From: Streptomyces spectabilis
GTDB taxonomy: Bacteria; Actinomycetota; Actinomycetes; Streptomycetales; Streptomycetaceae
Direction: 5' to 3'
Assembly (NCBI RefSeq): GCF_008704795.1
Contig: NZ_CP023690.1
Location: 62,001 to 126,000 of the forward strand
DNA: 64,000 nt
The notes below the pieces were generated by a model, which saw nothing but the letters and a program-made list of their open reading frames with translations, made no database searches and had not been told where the DNA came from. The position numbers and the translations under genes were made by a program. Shown in pieces: positions 55,570 through 64,000 of the stretch (within the stretch, counting starts at the first letter, position 1; every line of letters begins with the position of its first letter).

Positions 55570-56330
55570 GCGCCAGACGGATGACCGGCACACCGGAAGG
55601 CCGACTTCGTCGTGGGACGCAGCCCGGCCTCGGTCAGAGCCCTCTTCGCGACGTCGATCATGGCCGTGAGCTGGACCTTGCCCACCACCCCGTTGTCCAG
55701 GAGGACCAGGACGTCGAGCAGGGTTGGAGTCGATCTGCATGACCTCGCCCGGTGCGAGCACCCCCGGCTCGTCGAACTCGCCACTGGCGCCGTGAGCCCG
55801 TGGCCTGCGGGTCGTGGCCGAGCCGAAGGTGTGCGTGTTGCGGGTGAGCTTGTCCAGCAGCCGGTAGGGAGTCCACTCGGACGGCATCTTGGCCTCCTGG
55901 CCAGCGGGCGTCTGCTTGAGGGTCGCGCTCACAGCGTCGGCCACCAGCCCGAACTCACGCTTCTTGCGGACCGGACGGTGATCCGCGAGCCCGACGGCCC
56001 CGTTGGCCTGGTGGCGACGCCGGTAGTTCGCGACCGCCTGAGCAGGCACCTCGTGCCCCTGATGCGGTCAGCTCGGCGGCCTTGGCCCGCTGCCGGGCCG
56101 TCAGCGAGCGGTCCGGTCCCTACCCCGGGCCGTGGACGTTTCGCCGGCTCGGCGGTGGGCGGCAGCCCGTGCAGGACCTCCAGCAAGGGCACAGGCTCCT
56201 CGAACATCTCCAGCAGCCGTGCCGCGACAGGCCACCGAACACCGGCGCCGCCGCCTCGGACCGCGTACCCCAGACCCGTCCTCAACCTCATCGATCCGAG
56301 ATCAATGGCTGGCACGTGGTGGTCGTCCAA
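55570..56330 (-). pseudogene. Decayed DDE integrase/transposase (Mu/IS481-like)
   Basis: Minus-strand fragments in different frames read in order: SMRLRTGLGYAV, then ANYRRRHQANGAVGLADHR, SEWTPYRLLDKLTRNTHTFG, PGEVMQIDSNP, and LDVLVLLDNGVVGKVQLTAM with RALTEAGLRPTTKS. This is the region up to the first catalytic Asp of a DDE recombinase, with frameshifts and a lost C terminus. No terminal inverted repeats were found. It marks past insertion activity between the secreted-protein and DeoR genes. Confidence 0.65.
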
Positions 56331-56348
56331 ATTCCTCGACAGCGACAG

Positions 56349-57143
56349 TCACACCCGCAACACCTCCGGTCCGAACAGCGCGTAGCGGCGGGCCTCGCTC
56401 TGTGGGAGTCGGCTGTCGGTGATGATCGTGTCGAAGGCGCGCGCGTCGGCGAACCGGCAGAAGCTCACCGCGCCGAACTTCGAGTACACCCCCGTGAAGA
56501 CCCGTCGCCGTGAGACGCGCACGGCCTGGCGCTTGACTTCGCCGGCCGTCGGGTCGGGTGTGGTGAGGCCGTACTCGCGGGAGATGCCGCTGGCACCCAC
56601 GTAGGCCAGGTCGATGACGAAGCCGGACAGCATCCGGGCCGCCCAGTGGTCGGCGGTGGACATCGTGCCGCCACGGACCCGGCCGCCGAGCAGCAGCACG
56701 GTCATCCCGGGCCGGGCCGCCAGGCCCTGCGCGGCGGTGAGCGATGCCGTGATAACCGTCAGCGGGCGGCCGTCCGGCAGGGCCTCCGCGATCAGCTGTG
56801 GGGTGTAGCCCTCGTCCACGAAGACGGTCTCGGCGTCTCCGAGCAGTTCCGCGGCGGCCGCCGCGATGCGGGTCTTCTCCGGAACGTGCATGCCGGTACG
56901 GAATGCCAGCGTCGTCTCGTAACCCGCGCTCTCCACCGGAAACGCACCGCCGTGCGTGCGACGCACCAGGCCGCGCCGCTCCAGCGTGCCCAGATCGCGC
57001 CGCACCGTCTCCCTGGACACCCCGAGGTCGGCTGCGATCGCGGTGACGCTCACCGAGCCCGCCCGTCGGGCGGCGCTCACGATGCGGCGGCGACGTTCCT
57101 CACCCTCCGACAGGAACGCGCTCCCTGTCTCCGTGTTCGTCAT
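56349..57143 (-). CDS. DeoR/GlpR-family transcriptional regulator
   Basis: The 264-residue protein has an N-terminal DeoR helix-turn-helix (VSVTAIAADLGVSRETVRRD, then RRGLVRRTHGGAF) and a sugar-phosphate-sensing domain with FVDEGYTPQLIAEALP, MTVLLLGGRVRGGTMST and YVGASGISREYGLTTPD. Such proteins repress carbohydrate-use operons and are released by a phosphorylated sugar. It is divergent from the SARP gene (gap 57144-57335); no sugar operon is adjacent. Confidence 0.9.
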   Translation of the reverse strand: MTNTETGSAFLSEGEERRRRIVSAARRAGSVSVTAIAADLGVSRETVRRDLGTLERRGLVRRTHGGAFPVESAGYETTLAFRTGMHVPEKTRIAAAAAELLGDAETVFVDEGYTPQLIAEALPDGRPLTVITASLTAAQGLAARPGMTVLLLGGRVRGGTMSTADHWAARMLSGFVIDLAYVGASGISREYGLTTPDPTAGEVKRQAVRVSRRRVFTGVYSKFGAVSFCRFADARAFDTIITDSRLPQSEARRYALFGPEVLRV

Positions 57144-57335
57144 GTGCGGCCCTCCCCCGTGTCAACTCCCGCTGACGGCCTGCCCATGCGGGCCCGGCCT
57201 CCGTACCGGTGGCCGTGTCGCCGTGAGCGTAGAGGAGGTGGCGTGTCGAAAAGGTGTGGAAAACGGCTCGCCGCGGCGGATCGGACCGGCACCGCCGCCG
57301 GACAGTCCTCACGGGCCCGGCTAAAGTCTGCGACT

Positions 57336-60200
57336 ATGCGGTTCACGGTGCTCGGGCCGGTCAGGGCATGGCGTGACGGGGCCGAGCTGGCCCTGGGACC
57401 TCCTAAGCAACGGGCTCTGCTGGCACTCCTGTTGGTACGGCTCGGCGCTCCCGTCAGCCTGAGCGACATGGTCGACGTGCTGTGGCCGCAGGGTCCGCCG
57501 AGAAGCGCGCCGAACGTGGTGCGCCATCACGTGGGGTCGCTGCGGCGCCTTCTGGGACCGGACGGCGGGGCCCGGGCGGCCGGGCCCGTGGTGCGCGGGT
57601 CCGGTGGCTACCGTCTCGACGTCCACGCCGACGACGTGGACCTGCTGGCCTTTCGCCAGCTGGCGGAGCGTGCCCGACAGGCCGCGCGCGACGGTTCGCC
57701 CCGGACTGCCACCGACCTGTACGCCGAGGCGCTCGAACTGTGGCGCGGGCCGGTCGCCCACGGCATTCCCCCGGACGTGCGCGCGCACCCGGCGTTCGGC
57801 GCCGTGGACGAGGAATGCCTCGACGCCGTGCGGGGTGCGGCCGTCGAGGCCCTGGCCGCCGGAGTGCCGGAACGTGCCCTCGCCCCGCTGCGGCAGGCCA
57901 CCGCCGCGCATCCGCTGGACGAGCCCCTCCAGGCCCACCTGGTTCTCGCTCTCGCGGGTGCCGGACGCCGGGCCGAGGCGCTGGCCGCGTACCACACCGT
58001 GCGGGTCAGGTTGGCCGAGGAGTTGGGCGTCGCGCCCGGGCGGGAGCTGGTCGCAGCCCACCAGCGGGTCCTCGAAGGGCACACGGCCGCCGTGCGGCCT
58101 CCTGCCGTCTCGTCCGGCCCGGAGAGCGACGACGCGCCGCTCGGTCGGCTCAGACCGCGGGCGGGCCCGTTGGTCCGCCCCGCGCAGCTCCCCGGCGACC
58201 TTCCGGTGTTCGCGGGGAGGGGCACCGAACTGGCCTATGTCGACGCCCTGTTGCCGAAGCCGCGGGCCGCGGACAGCACGCCCCCGGCGACGGTGGTCAT
58301 CACGATCGAGGGGATGGCCGGGGTCGGCAAGACGTCCTTGGCCGTGCACTGGGCCCACCGCGTCGCCCACCGCTTCCCCGACGGCCAGCTCTACGCGGAC
58401 CTCAGGGGCTTCGACCCGCTCTCAGTAGCCGTCGACCCGCAGGACACCCTGCGCGCCTTCCTGTTCGCCCTGGGGGTGCACCCGCAGGACATGCCGGTCG
58501 GGGCGGACGCACAATCCTCCCTGTATCGGAGCCTGTTGTCGGGACGGCGCGTGCTCGTTCTCCTCGACAACGCCCGGGACTCCGCCCAGGTACGCCCCCT
58601 GCTGCCCGGCGCACCCGGCTGCCTCGTCCTCGTCACCAGCCGCACCCGGCTCCAAGGCCTGGTCGCCGCCGTCGGCGCCCATTCGTTCACCCTGAGGCCG
58701 TTGCACGACGCCGGGGCCCGCGAGGTGCTGACCCGGCGCCTCGGCGCGCGACGGATGGCCGCCGAGGCCGCCGCCGTCGAGGCCGTCATCGCCCTCTGCG
58801 GGCGATTGCCCCTGGCCCTCGCCATCCTGGCCGCGCGCGCCGCCGAGCCGGGAATTCCGCTGTCGTCGATCGCCGCCGAACTGCGCGCGGGACACGGCAG
58901 CCTGGACGCCCTCTCCGGTGACGAGGCCGACGCCCGGGCCGTCTTCTCCTGGTCCTACCGGGCGCTGAGCCCCGAGGCCGCCCGTCTGTTCCGCCTCCTG
59001 GCCCTGCACCCCGGCCCCGACGTCTCCCAGCACGCCGCGGCAAGCCTGGCCGGGCTCGGCCTGCGCGAGGCGCGTACGACCCTCGCCTCACTGGCCCGCT
59101 CCCACCTCCTGACCGAACCCGTCCCCGGCCGCTACACGTGCCACGACCTGCTCCGCGCCTACGCGGGTGAGCGCCTGCGCACCGAAGAGACCGAGGCCGG
59201 TCGTCACGGCGCTCTCGGCCGGCTTCTCGATCACGCCCTGGGCACCGTACGGGCGGCGGTCGACCTGCTCCTGCCGCACCGCAGCGCGCGAGAGACGCCT
59301 CCTCCGCCCCGCCTCGGCACCGCCGTCGAGCCCCTCTCGGGCCGGGAGGCGGCAGCCACCTGGCTCAGCACCGAGATTCCCGGCCTTATCGCCCTGGTCG
59401 AGAGCGCCGCGCAGGGCGGATTCCCGGTACACGCCTGGCAGTTGGCGCTGGCCGTGGAGCTCCCACTGGACCGGCGGGGGCGCAGGGAGGAGCAGATCGC
59501 CGTGCAGCGAACGGCGCTGGCGGCCGCGGAGCAGCACGGCGACCCACTCGGTCTTCCCCACATCCACCGCACGCTCGGCTTCGCCCTGCACCGCGTCGGC
59601 GCGAACGAGGAGGCCCTCGCCCATCTCGACCGCGCCCTGGACCTCTTCACCTCCCTCGACCACCCCGACGGCCAGGCCCGCACCTTGCGCAGCCTCGCCT
59701 TCCTGGCCAACTCCCGCGCCCGCCATCAGGACGCCCTGGACCACTACGGCCGCGCACTCGCCCTTCATCGTGCGGCGGACAACCCCCGCGGCAGGGCGAC
59801 CGTCCTCAACGAGATCGGCTGGACCCACATCCTGCGCGGCGAACACCACGAAGCCCTCACCCAGTGCGCCACCGCGGTCGCCCTCCACCAGGAGACCGGC
59901 GACGCCAACGGCGAGGCGGCGGCCTGGGACAGCCTCGGCTACGCCCACCACCATCTGGAGCAGTACACGCACGCCCTGAGCTGCTACCGCCATGCCCTCG
60001 CGGTCTACCGGGAAGTCGGCGACCGCACCTTGGAAGCCGAAACCCTCAGCCACATCGGTGACACCCAGCACGCCTTGGGCAACCGGCCTTCCGCACTGGC
60101 CAGTTGGGGGCGGGCCGCGGCCATCCTCTCCGAGTTGGGGCATCCCGACAGCTGGCAGTTGCTGGACAAGCTGCACGGCACCGCGGCGGATCCTCCCTGA
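57336..60200 (+). CDS. SARP-type regulator with NB-ARC and TPR domains (AfsR-like)
   Basis: ATG 57336 gives 954 residues; the frame is open much further upstream through the DeoR gene, but that part is not protein-like. Order of domains: OmpR-like winged helix (MRFTVLGPVRAWRDG, PPKQRALLALLLVRLGAPVS), bacterial transcription-activator domain to about residue 245, NB-ARC ATPase with P-loop GMAGVGKTSLAVH near 325 and LVLLDNARDSAQVRPLLPG, then TPR repeats from about 720 (ALAHLDRALDLFTSLDHPDG). AfsR-type proteins activate antibiotic promoters after nucleotide-dependent switching. It may control the cluster to the left or another pathway. Confidence 0.9.
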   Translation: MRFTVLGPVRAWRDGAELALGPPKQRALLALLLVRLGAPVSLSDMVDVLWPQGPPRSAPNVVRHHVGSLRRLLGPDGGARAAGPVVRGSGGYRLDVHADDVDLLAFRQLAERARQAARDGSPRTATDLYAEALELWRGPVAHGIPPDVRAHPAFGAVDEECLDAVRGAAVEALAAGVPERALAPLRQATAAHPLDEPLQAHLVLALAGAGRRAEALAAYHTVRVRLAEELGVAPGRELVAAHQRVLEGHTAAVRPPAVSSGPESDDAPLGRLRPRAGPLVRPAQLPGDLPVFAGRGTELAYVDALLPKPRAADSTPPATVVITIEGMAGVGKTSLAVHWAHRVAHRFPDGQLYADLRGFDPLSVAVDPQDTLRAFLFALGVHPQDMPVGADAQSSLYRSLLSGRRVLVLLDNARDSAQVRPLLPGAPGCLVLVTSRTRLQGLVAAVGAHSFTLRPLHDAGAREVLTRRLGARRMAAEAAAVEAVIALCGRLPLALAILAARAAEPGIPLSSIAAELRAGHGSLDALSGDEADARAVFSWSYRALSPEAARLFRLLALHPGPDVSQHAAASLAGLGLREARTTLASLARSHLLTEPVPGRYTCHDLLRAYAGERLRTEETEAGRHGALGRLLDHALGTVRAAVDLLLPHRSARETPPPPRLGTAVEPLSGREAAATWLSTEIPGLIALVESAAQGGFPVHAWQLALAVELPLDRRGRREEQIAVQRTALAAAEQHGDPLGLPHIHRTLGFALHRVGANEEALAHLDRALDLFTSLDHPDGQARTLRSLAFLANSRARHQDALDHYGRALALHRAADNPRGRATVLNEIGWTHILRGEHHEALTQCATAVALHQETGDANGEAAAWDSLGYAHHHLEQYTHALSCYRHALAVYREVGDRTLEAETLSHIGDTQHALGNRPSALASWGRAAAILSELGHPDSWQLLDKLHGTAADPP

Positions 60201-60221
60201 CCGGGTGACCGTCGGGAACAC

Positions 60222-60799
60222 GTGGGTCTGCCTTGGTCACCGAGTTCAACCGCGCGTACTCCCTCAAGCCCCCGGACAAGGCCTTCAAGGCCGTACTGGA
60301 CTACCGGCGCAAGGTCGACCGGTTCCTCAAGGGTGACCACACCCATCGGCAGGAACGCGACCTGCGGGCGTTCGCCGGGTGGCTGTCCGAACTCCTGGCG
60401 TGGCTCGCCCACGACCTCGGGGACGATGGGTACCGGCCTCGCGTTCGCCACCGACGCGTTCGTCCAGGGCCAACAGGCCGGACATAGCGCCAGCTGTGCG
60501 CGTGGGCGATGGACGCCGCCGCGTCGATCAACTTCTATGAACCACGGCCCGTCAAGGCCCGCGAAGCCGCCCTTCAGGGCCTCAGCGAAGCACCGGCCCA
60601 GCATCCGCCGACCGTGCGCCTCCACGCCCAGTCCGCCCGCGCTGCCGCCGCTGACAGCGATGCCGAAGACTTCACCGCCGCCTTCCACGCCGCCGATAAC
60701 GCCTGCCGGGCCTTGCCGCCTCGCCCGGCTCGCCGCTTCGGTTTGCACACCGCTCCGCTCGCCGACTACGCCCTCACTCCCTACCCGGCGACCTCGTAG
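60222..60799 (+). pseudogene. Fragment of a TPR-type XRE-family regulator C terminus
   Basis: EFNRAYSLKPPDKAFKAVLD, VDRFLKGDHTHRQERDL and AGWLSELLAWLAHDLGDDG match the C-terminal half of a widespread Streptomyces HTH regulator family. LAFATDAFVQGQQAGHS continues in another frame, and LCAWAMDAAASINFYEPRP to YALTPYPATS returns to the first. The HTH domain is missing. It is a truncated, twice-shifted relic directly behind the SARP gene. Confidence 0.6.
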
Positions 60800-61038
60800 A
60801 CCGCCTGCGCCCCCCACTGCGGGGGTGGGAGGACCTGATGGCCTCCGCTGGACCCTAGGGGCTGTCCGATGGGGCAGGATTCACGACGCGCTCGACCACA
60901 TGCGGGGGGGCTGTCTGGAAGTGGAGATTCTTCCACCGGCAGGGCGGCGGTCGGGCTTGAGGGGCGTAGCTTGGTGGGTAGTTGCTGTGAGCGTTCGTGG
61001 TTGGCGGCCGCCGCATGTTCGGGTCGCGGCGGCCGCCG

Positions 61039-61160
61039 GGTGTGAGGCGCGGCGCTGCTCTCGCCGACTCCTCACACCGGGGCCCTCCGTAAGGGGCGCG
61101 GGAGTGTTCCCCCGGAGGGCCAGGGCTGGAGCCGTGGTATGGGCGACGCGGCTCCAGCCC
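61039..61160. other. Three consecutive stem-loops
   Basis: Stem 1: GGTGTGAG 61039-61046 with 61071-61078. Stem 2: GGCCCTCCG 61081-61089 with 61113-61121. Stem 3: GGGCTGGAGCCG 61123-61134 with 61149-61160, exact. They follow each other almost without spacers in the gene-free gap 60800-61382, downstream of the GAF-ANTAR gene. Possible structured RNA, terminator array or relic element; no family recognised. Confidence 0.45.
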
Positions 61161-61382
61161 CCGCGGGACACCCACACTGCCGTACATGCGCAATGGAAGG
61201 CGGTAGGGATGCCGGTGTCGTCACGGAGCTTCATCCCAACTCCTGACAGCGAGGATAACGACCGACTTCCTTGATCGGAATAGGCTCCGACCTGGCCTTT
61301 CCTCTTCCCTCCGGGCAGCGGGCACGCACGAGCCGGGTCCTCCGCGCGTGGACGCGGAGATGCGTGCGGCGTGCGGTGGGGG

Positions 61383-62123
61383 TCATGGGGCAGGCGGCTG
61401 GAGGCCGGGCGGGTCGTGCGGGGGCTGGCCGGTGAGGTTGGTGATCAGGTTCCGGCACAGCTCACGGAGTTTGACGTTGCGGTTCTGGGAGGCGGCGCGC
61501 AGGATCGCGAACGCCCTTTCGCTGGGGCAGCGCTGCTGGGCCATGATGATGCCGACGGCCTGGTCGATGATGCCGCGTGAGCGCAGGGCCTGCTGCACGT
61601 CGTGGGTGAACTGACGGGACAGGGCCATGCGCTGGGCCAGTTCTATGGCGCCGGTGGCCTGCGCGGCCAGGGCTCGCAGGGTGTGCAGGTCGGCGTCGTC
61701 GAAGCCGCGCGGGACCGGTGAGTACAGGTTCAGAGCCCCGGCCGTGTCACTGCGGGCCGCGATGGGGAACGAGAGCGAGGAGCGGGTTCCGGCGGCTATC
61801 GCGTGGGCGGGGTAGGAGCTCCAGCGCTGTTCTTCCATCAGGTCACTGACGTGGACTTCCTTCGCAGTGCGCAGGGCTTGCAGACAGGGCCCGTCGTTCA
61901 GGCCGTACTGCTTCTCGTCCAGCTGGGACGCGCTGGTGCCCGCGCTGGTCACCGTCAGGAAGCGGCCCGCGCGCTGCACGGTGATGCCGCAGCCGTCGGC
62001 CCGGGGCGCGTGCTGCATGGCCTGCTCGGCCAGGGCGTTCAGGAAGTCGTCGAGGGTCTCGGTGTCCAGCAGCAGGTCGACCACTGAGGAGGGGTCGACG
62101 GGCCCGCCATCGGCGGGAGTCAT
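61383..62123 (-). CDS. GAF-ANTAR sensor protein
   Basis: ATG 62123 gives 246 residues (GTG 62180 would add 19). A GAF domain (GCGITVQRAGRFLTVTSAGT, LNDGPCLQALRTAKEVHVSD, SSLSFPIAARSDTAGALNLY) is followed by an ANTAR RNA-binding three-helix end (LSRQFTHDVQQALRSRGIID, QAVGIIMAQQRCPSERAFAI). ANTAR proteins bind paired hairpins in nascent RNA and prevent termination. It is divergent from the gene at 62552. The target is unknown. Confidence 0.9.
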   Translation of the reverse strand: MTPADGGPVDPSSVVDLLLDTETLDDFLNALAEQAMQHAPRADGCGITVQRAGRFLTVTSAGTSASQLDEKQYGLNDGPCLQALRTAKEVHVSDLMEEQRWSSYPAHAIAAGTRSSLSFPIAARSDTAGALNLYSPVPRGFDDADLHTLRALAAQATGAIELAQRMALSRQFTHDVQQALRSRGIIDQAVGIIMAQQRCPSERAFAILRAASQNRNVKLRELCRNLITNLTGQPPHDPPGLQPPAP

Positions 62124-62389
62124 GGGAGGTCCGTTCCGCGGGCGGCGCCGCCCGCTGGCCGGGGAAGGGTGAACGGTCACCGAGGTCCACGGACTCCCAC
62201 GCCGCAGGGGAAGCGTCCCGGCAGGCGGTCAACACCCGGCCTCCGTAGGCGGCCTGGGGAAATGCACCGCCTGCCCACCCTCCTCCCATGTCCGCACCCA
62301 CCGCAACCCCACCCCATCACCGCAAGTCAGCCAGGGCCGCCGCTCCAGACCCCAGAGGCCATTCACCTGCCCTGGGAGCGACCCGGACA

Positions 62390-62416
62390 GTTCCTAGGGG
62401 CGCGTCGAGTGGGTAC
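62390..62416 (+). promoter_or_regulatory. SigB-like stress promoter candidate
   Basis: GTTCC (62390-62394), 16 bases, then GGGTAC (62411-62416) resembles the Streptomyces SigB-type pattern GTTT-N14-16-GGGTA, about 135 bases before the gene at 62552. Nothing else is recognisable in 62181-62551. Confidence 0.35.
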
Positions 62417-62551
62417 TGCTTCGGACGGGCGCCCCCTCAGTCTTCGTCCGGCAACGGGCTCTTCGTCGAAGCGGCGTACGCGAGCTTGCGACGGGCGTCA
62501 CGATGGTCGTCGAGACCGAACCGCGGTCCGTGGGAGGGAAGGCGGGGTGTG

Positions 62552-63133
62552 ATGACCATGATGATGTGGGCGACGGAGTTCGGGCCCTCGCACGAGGGCA
62601 GGGCGGCGGCAGTCCTGGCCGACGGCAGTGAGCCGAAGCCCGCGCTCTTCGACGCGGGCAGTTCTGCGGAGGTGTACGAGACCAGCGACTGGTGGGTCTA
62701 CGACGGTACCCTCGGGACACCGCGGGCCCGCGCGGTGCGGGGAGCGTGTGCATGCGGCTGGCGCGGAGAAGAGCGGTTCGCCATCGACTGGGAGCGCGTT
62801 GACCCCGATGCCCCTGATGCCTACGATCTGACGGGTCCGTACCGTGCCTGGAAGCGGCACGTCGGCGAGGTCGAGCGGCGAACGGTGTCCCTACCGGCCG
62901 ACGTACAACACCTTCTGGAACAGCTGCATGAACGCCTGACCGTGCTGGCCGAGGACGCGCCCTTGGCCGCTCTGCGAGCCGTTGGAGCCCTGGAACACAC
63001 CCTCGCCGAGACGGGACAGAGGGCCGCTTTCGGAGCATGGCAGGACGAGCAGGACTGGGACGCGATCGCCACGAAACTCGGCCTGACCGAGGCACATTCC
63101 CGCGCACGCCTGCACAAGTACAACCTGTACTGA
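62552..63133 (+). CDS. Hypothetical protein with C-terminal helix-turn-helix-like end
   Basis: GGGAGGGAAGG lies 9 bases before ATG 62552, one codon after a GTG; 193 residues. The N half has a zinc-ribbon-like GACACGWRGEERFAID beta segment. The C half is helical (VQHLLEQLHERLTVLAEDAP) and ends WDAIATKLGLTEAHSRARLH, which looks like a small HTH. Proteins of this look are common in Streptomyces with no known function. A SigB-like promoter upstream suggests stress control. Confidence 0.75.
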   Translation: MTMMMWATEFGPSHEGRAAAVLADGSEPKPALFDAGSSAEVYETSDWWVYDGTLGTPRARAVRGACACGWRGEERFAIDWERVDPDAPDAYDLTGPYRAWKRHVGEVERRTVSLPADVQHLLEQLHERLTVLAEDAPLAALRAVGALEHTLAETGQRAAFGAWQDEQDWDAIATKLGLTEAHSRARLHKYNLY

Positions 63134-63217
63134 GGCAGGCCCCAGCGGTAGTTGGCCACGCGCACCCCCGGAACCCGTGGCGGGTATGGCTCCTCCCGAG
63201 GGACGGCCGGAGCCGGA

Positions 63218-63574
63218 TCACCAAGCGCCGTGATGGGCCACATTCACCGCCAGAGCTGCCGCGGACAGGCAGAAGTACACGGCCCAGGCGGTCAGTTGAC
63301 GGTCGCGCACCCGCAGATGAGCGAAGAGCGCGCCGAGGAAGTACAGCACCAGGCCGACGCCTGCCACCGTTCCCAGCACCGGTACGACGATGCCGGCCAT
63401 CAGGCCCAGCGCCCCCAAGGCCAGGAGCATGCCCAGCGGACGTATCCAGGAATGGGACAGGCGCAACCGATCAGCCTGGCTCTTGGGATAGTCGTGGCCG
63501 ATGAGGTTGGCGATGGCGGCCGAGCCGTTGGCAGCCGCAGCGACGAAGGTGACCGTGAGGTAGGCGGGAAGCAT
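63218..63574 (-). CDS. DoxX-like four-helix membrane protein
   Basis: ATG 63574 follows AAGGAG. The 118-residue protein has four hydrophobic helices (LTVTFVAAAANGSAAIANLI; GMLLALGALGLMAGIVVPVL; VAGVGLVLYFLGALFAHLRV; AWAVYFCLSAAALAVNVAHH), as in the small DoxX/DoxX-like family. Members are inner-membrane proteins linked to redox and thiol stress, with poorly known roles. Its 3' end faces the gene at 62552. Confidence 0.8.
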   Translation of the reverse strand: MLPAYLTVTFVAAAANGSAAIANLIGHDYPKSQADRLRLSHSWIRPLGMLLALGALGLMAGIVVPVLGTVAGVGLVLYFLGALFAHLRVRDRQLTAWAVYFCLSAAALAVNVAHHGAW

Positions 63575-63690
63575 GATGTGCTCCTTACCCTCGGAACGAG
63601 TAACGAGTACGCAGCTGGAGTACCCCTCCTGAGACGAGATGCGCACCCCAGATGCGACATGGGCCTGGCGATCCAGCTTCGCCCGTCCCT

Positions 63691-64000
63691 GTGGACAAAG
63701 CGCCACTTCAGCCGTTCCCGGACGGCGAGGGAACCGACCGCGGTAAGTACGTCTTGTTCGACGTCGATGGCACGTTGATCGACGCGGTGAGCAACCAGCG
63801 CCGGGTCTGGGGGACCTGGGCGGAGCGGTACGGACTCGATGCGGAGGAGGTCTACCGGGTGGCACTGCGGACCCGGCCGATGGAGACGTTCACGCAGGTT
63901 GCCGCGGACCGCGATCCGCGCGCGTGCCTGGCCATGTTGCACGAGCTGGAGGACGACGACGTCCGGACCGGCGTCTATGCGGCCTTCGACGGTGCGTCGC
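63691..64000 (+). CDS. HAD-superfamily phosphatase, N-terminal part
   Basis: The frame runs off the window end. It reads YVLFDVDGTLIDAVSNQRRV, the HAD motif I with nucleophile and acid/base aspartates, then WAERYGLDAEEVYRVALRTR and RACLAMLHELEDDDV, typical of the helical cap of PGP-like phosphatases. The start is uncertain: GTG 63691 or ATG 63652 are in frame, neither with a good ribosome site. Probably a cytosolic phosphatase on a small phosphorylated metabolite. Confidence 0.7.
   Translation, partial: MDKAPLQPFPDGEGTDRGKYVLFDVDGTLIDAVSNQRRVWGTWAERYGLDAEEVYRVALRTRPMETFTQVAADRDPRACLAMLHELEDDDVRTGVYAAFDGAS

Noticed and set aside
61123..61160. Group II intron domain V
   Set aside because: The GAGCCG...CGGCTC stem recalls domain V, but the catalytic AGC triad and the two-base bulge are missing and no intron-encoded protein is nearby.

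Overview
The window is very GC-rich and almost every gene shows the strong third-position G/C preference, GTG/TTG starts and regulator types (StrR-like, SARP/AfsR, gamma-butyrolactone receptors, AfsA) of a Streptomyces or close relative. No rRNA, tRNA, CRISPR array or replication origin was seen. The mix of a specialised-metabolism cluster with transposase debris and decayed genes on the right suggests a chromosomal arm.

Bases 1 to about 36.7 kb look like one biosynthetic gene cluster whose left edge is cut off. It has no polyketide, nonribosomal-peptide or glycosyltransferase gene. It is built instead from redox and sugar enzymes: an FAD monooxygenase, a class IV aminotransferase-like protein, a large FAD/NAD(P)-binding protein and a luciferase-like flavin enzyme (1-6.2 kb). 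Next comes a three-gene operon encoding a UDP-GlcNAc 2-epimerase, a cupin and a metal-site beta-propeller (6.6-9.9 kb). Then follow a phosphomannomutase, a Tat-exported bicovalent-FAD oxidase, an MFS pump coupled to an ECF sigma factor, a StrR-like activator and GalU (10.3-18.3 kb), and a second MarR regulator, a CxxS DsbA/FrnE protein, trehalose synthase and an O-acyltransferase (18.5-23.5 kb). A plus-strand run follows (24.2-32.9 kb): two DJ-1/PfpI proteins, a ThDP enzyme in two frames, a SnoaL-like protein, an AGE-family epimerase, a STAS protein and a nucleotidyltransferase/phosphomannomutase fusion. It closes with an MFS / O-acyltransferase / FrnE operon read leftwards (33.1-36.7 kb). The propeller plus cupin pair matches the domain set of fungal aldos-2-ulose dehydratase/isomerase (AUDH), so I infer that the cluster makes a sugar-derived anhydro- or pyranone-type compound from nucleotide-amino-sugar precursors. 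That is a hypothesis.

Bases 36.7-50.3 kb look like the hormone-control locus: a pseudo-receptor-like TetR protein, an IS701-like protein, an SDR and an NmrA-like reductase, a true-looking gamma-butyrolactone receptor and an AfsA-type synthase. Similar ARE-like palindromes precede the IS701-like gene, the receptor and afsA. The same region holds many low-complexity, strand-biased repeats. A separate 14-bp palindrome (about GACTTGGGCAAGTC) recurs in front of at least five transcription units of the biosynthetic part.

Bases 50.7-64 kb carry ordinary accessory genes: GNAT, acyl-CoA oxidase, a secreted helical protein, a transposase remnant, a DeoR regulator, a large SARP/NB-ARC/TPR regulator, a decayed regulator fragment, a GAF-ANTAR protein, a DoxX-like protein and the start of a HAD phosphatase.

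Caution: the ThDP enzyme, the second MFS pump, the NmrA-like gene and afsA all appear frameshifted. All six shifts have the same sign and lie in C/G-rich runs, which suggests missing bases in the sequence as much as real gene decay.
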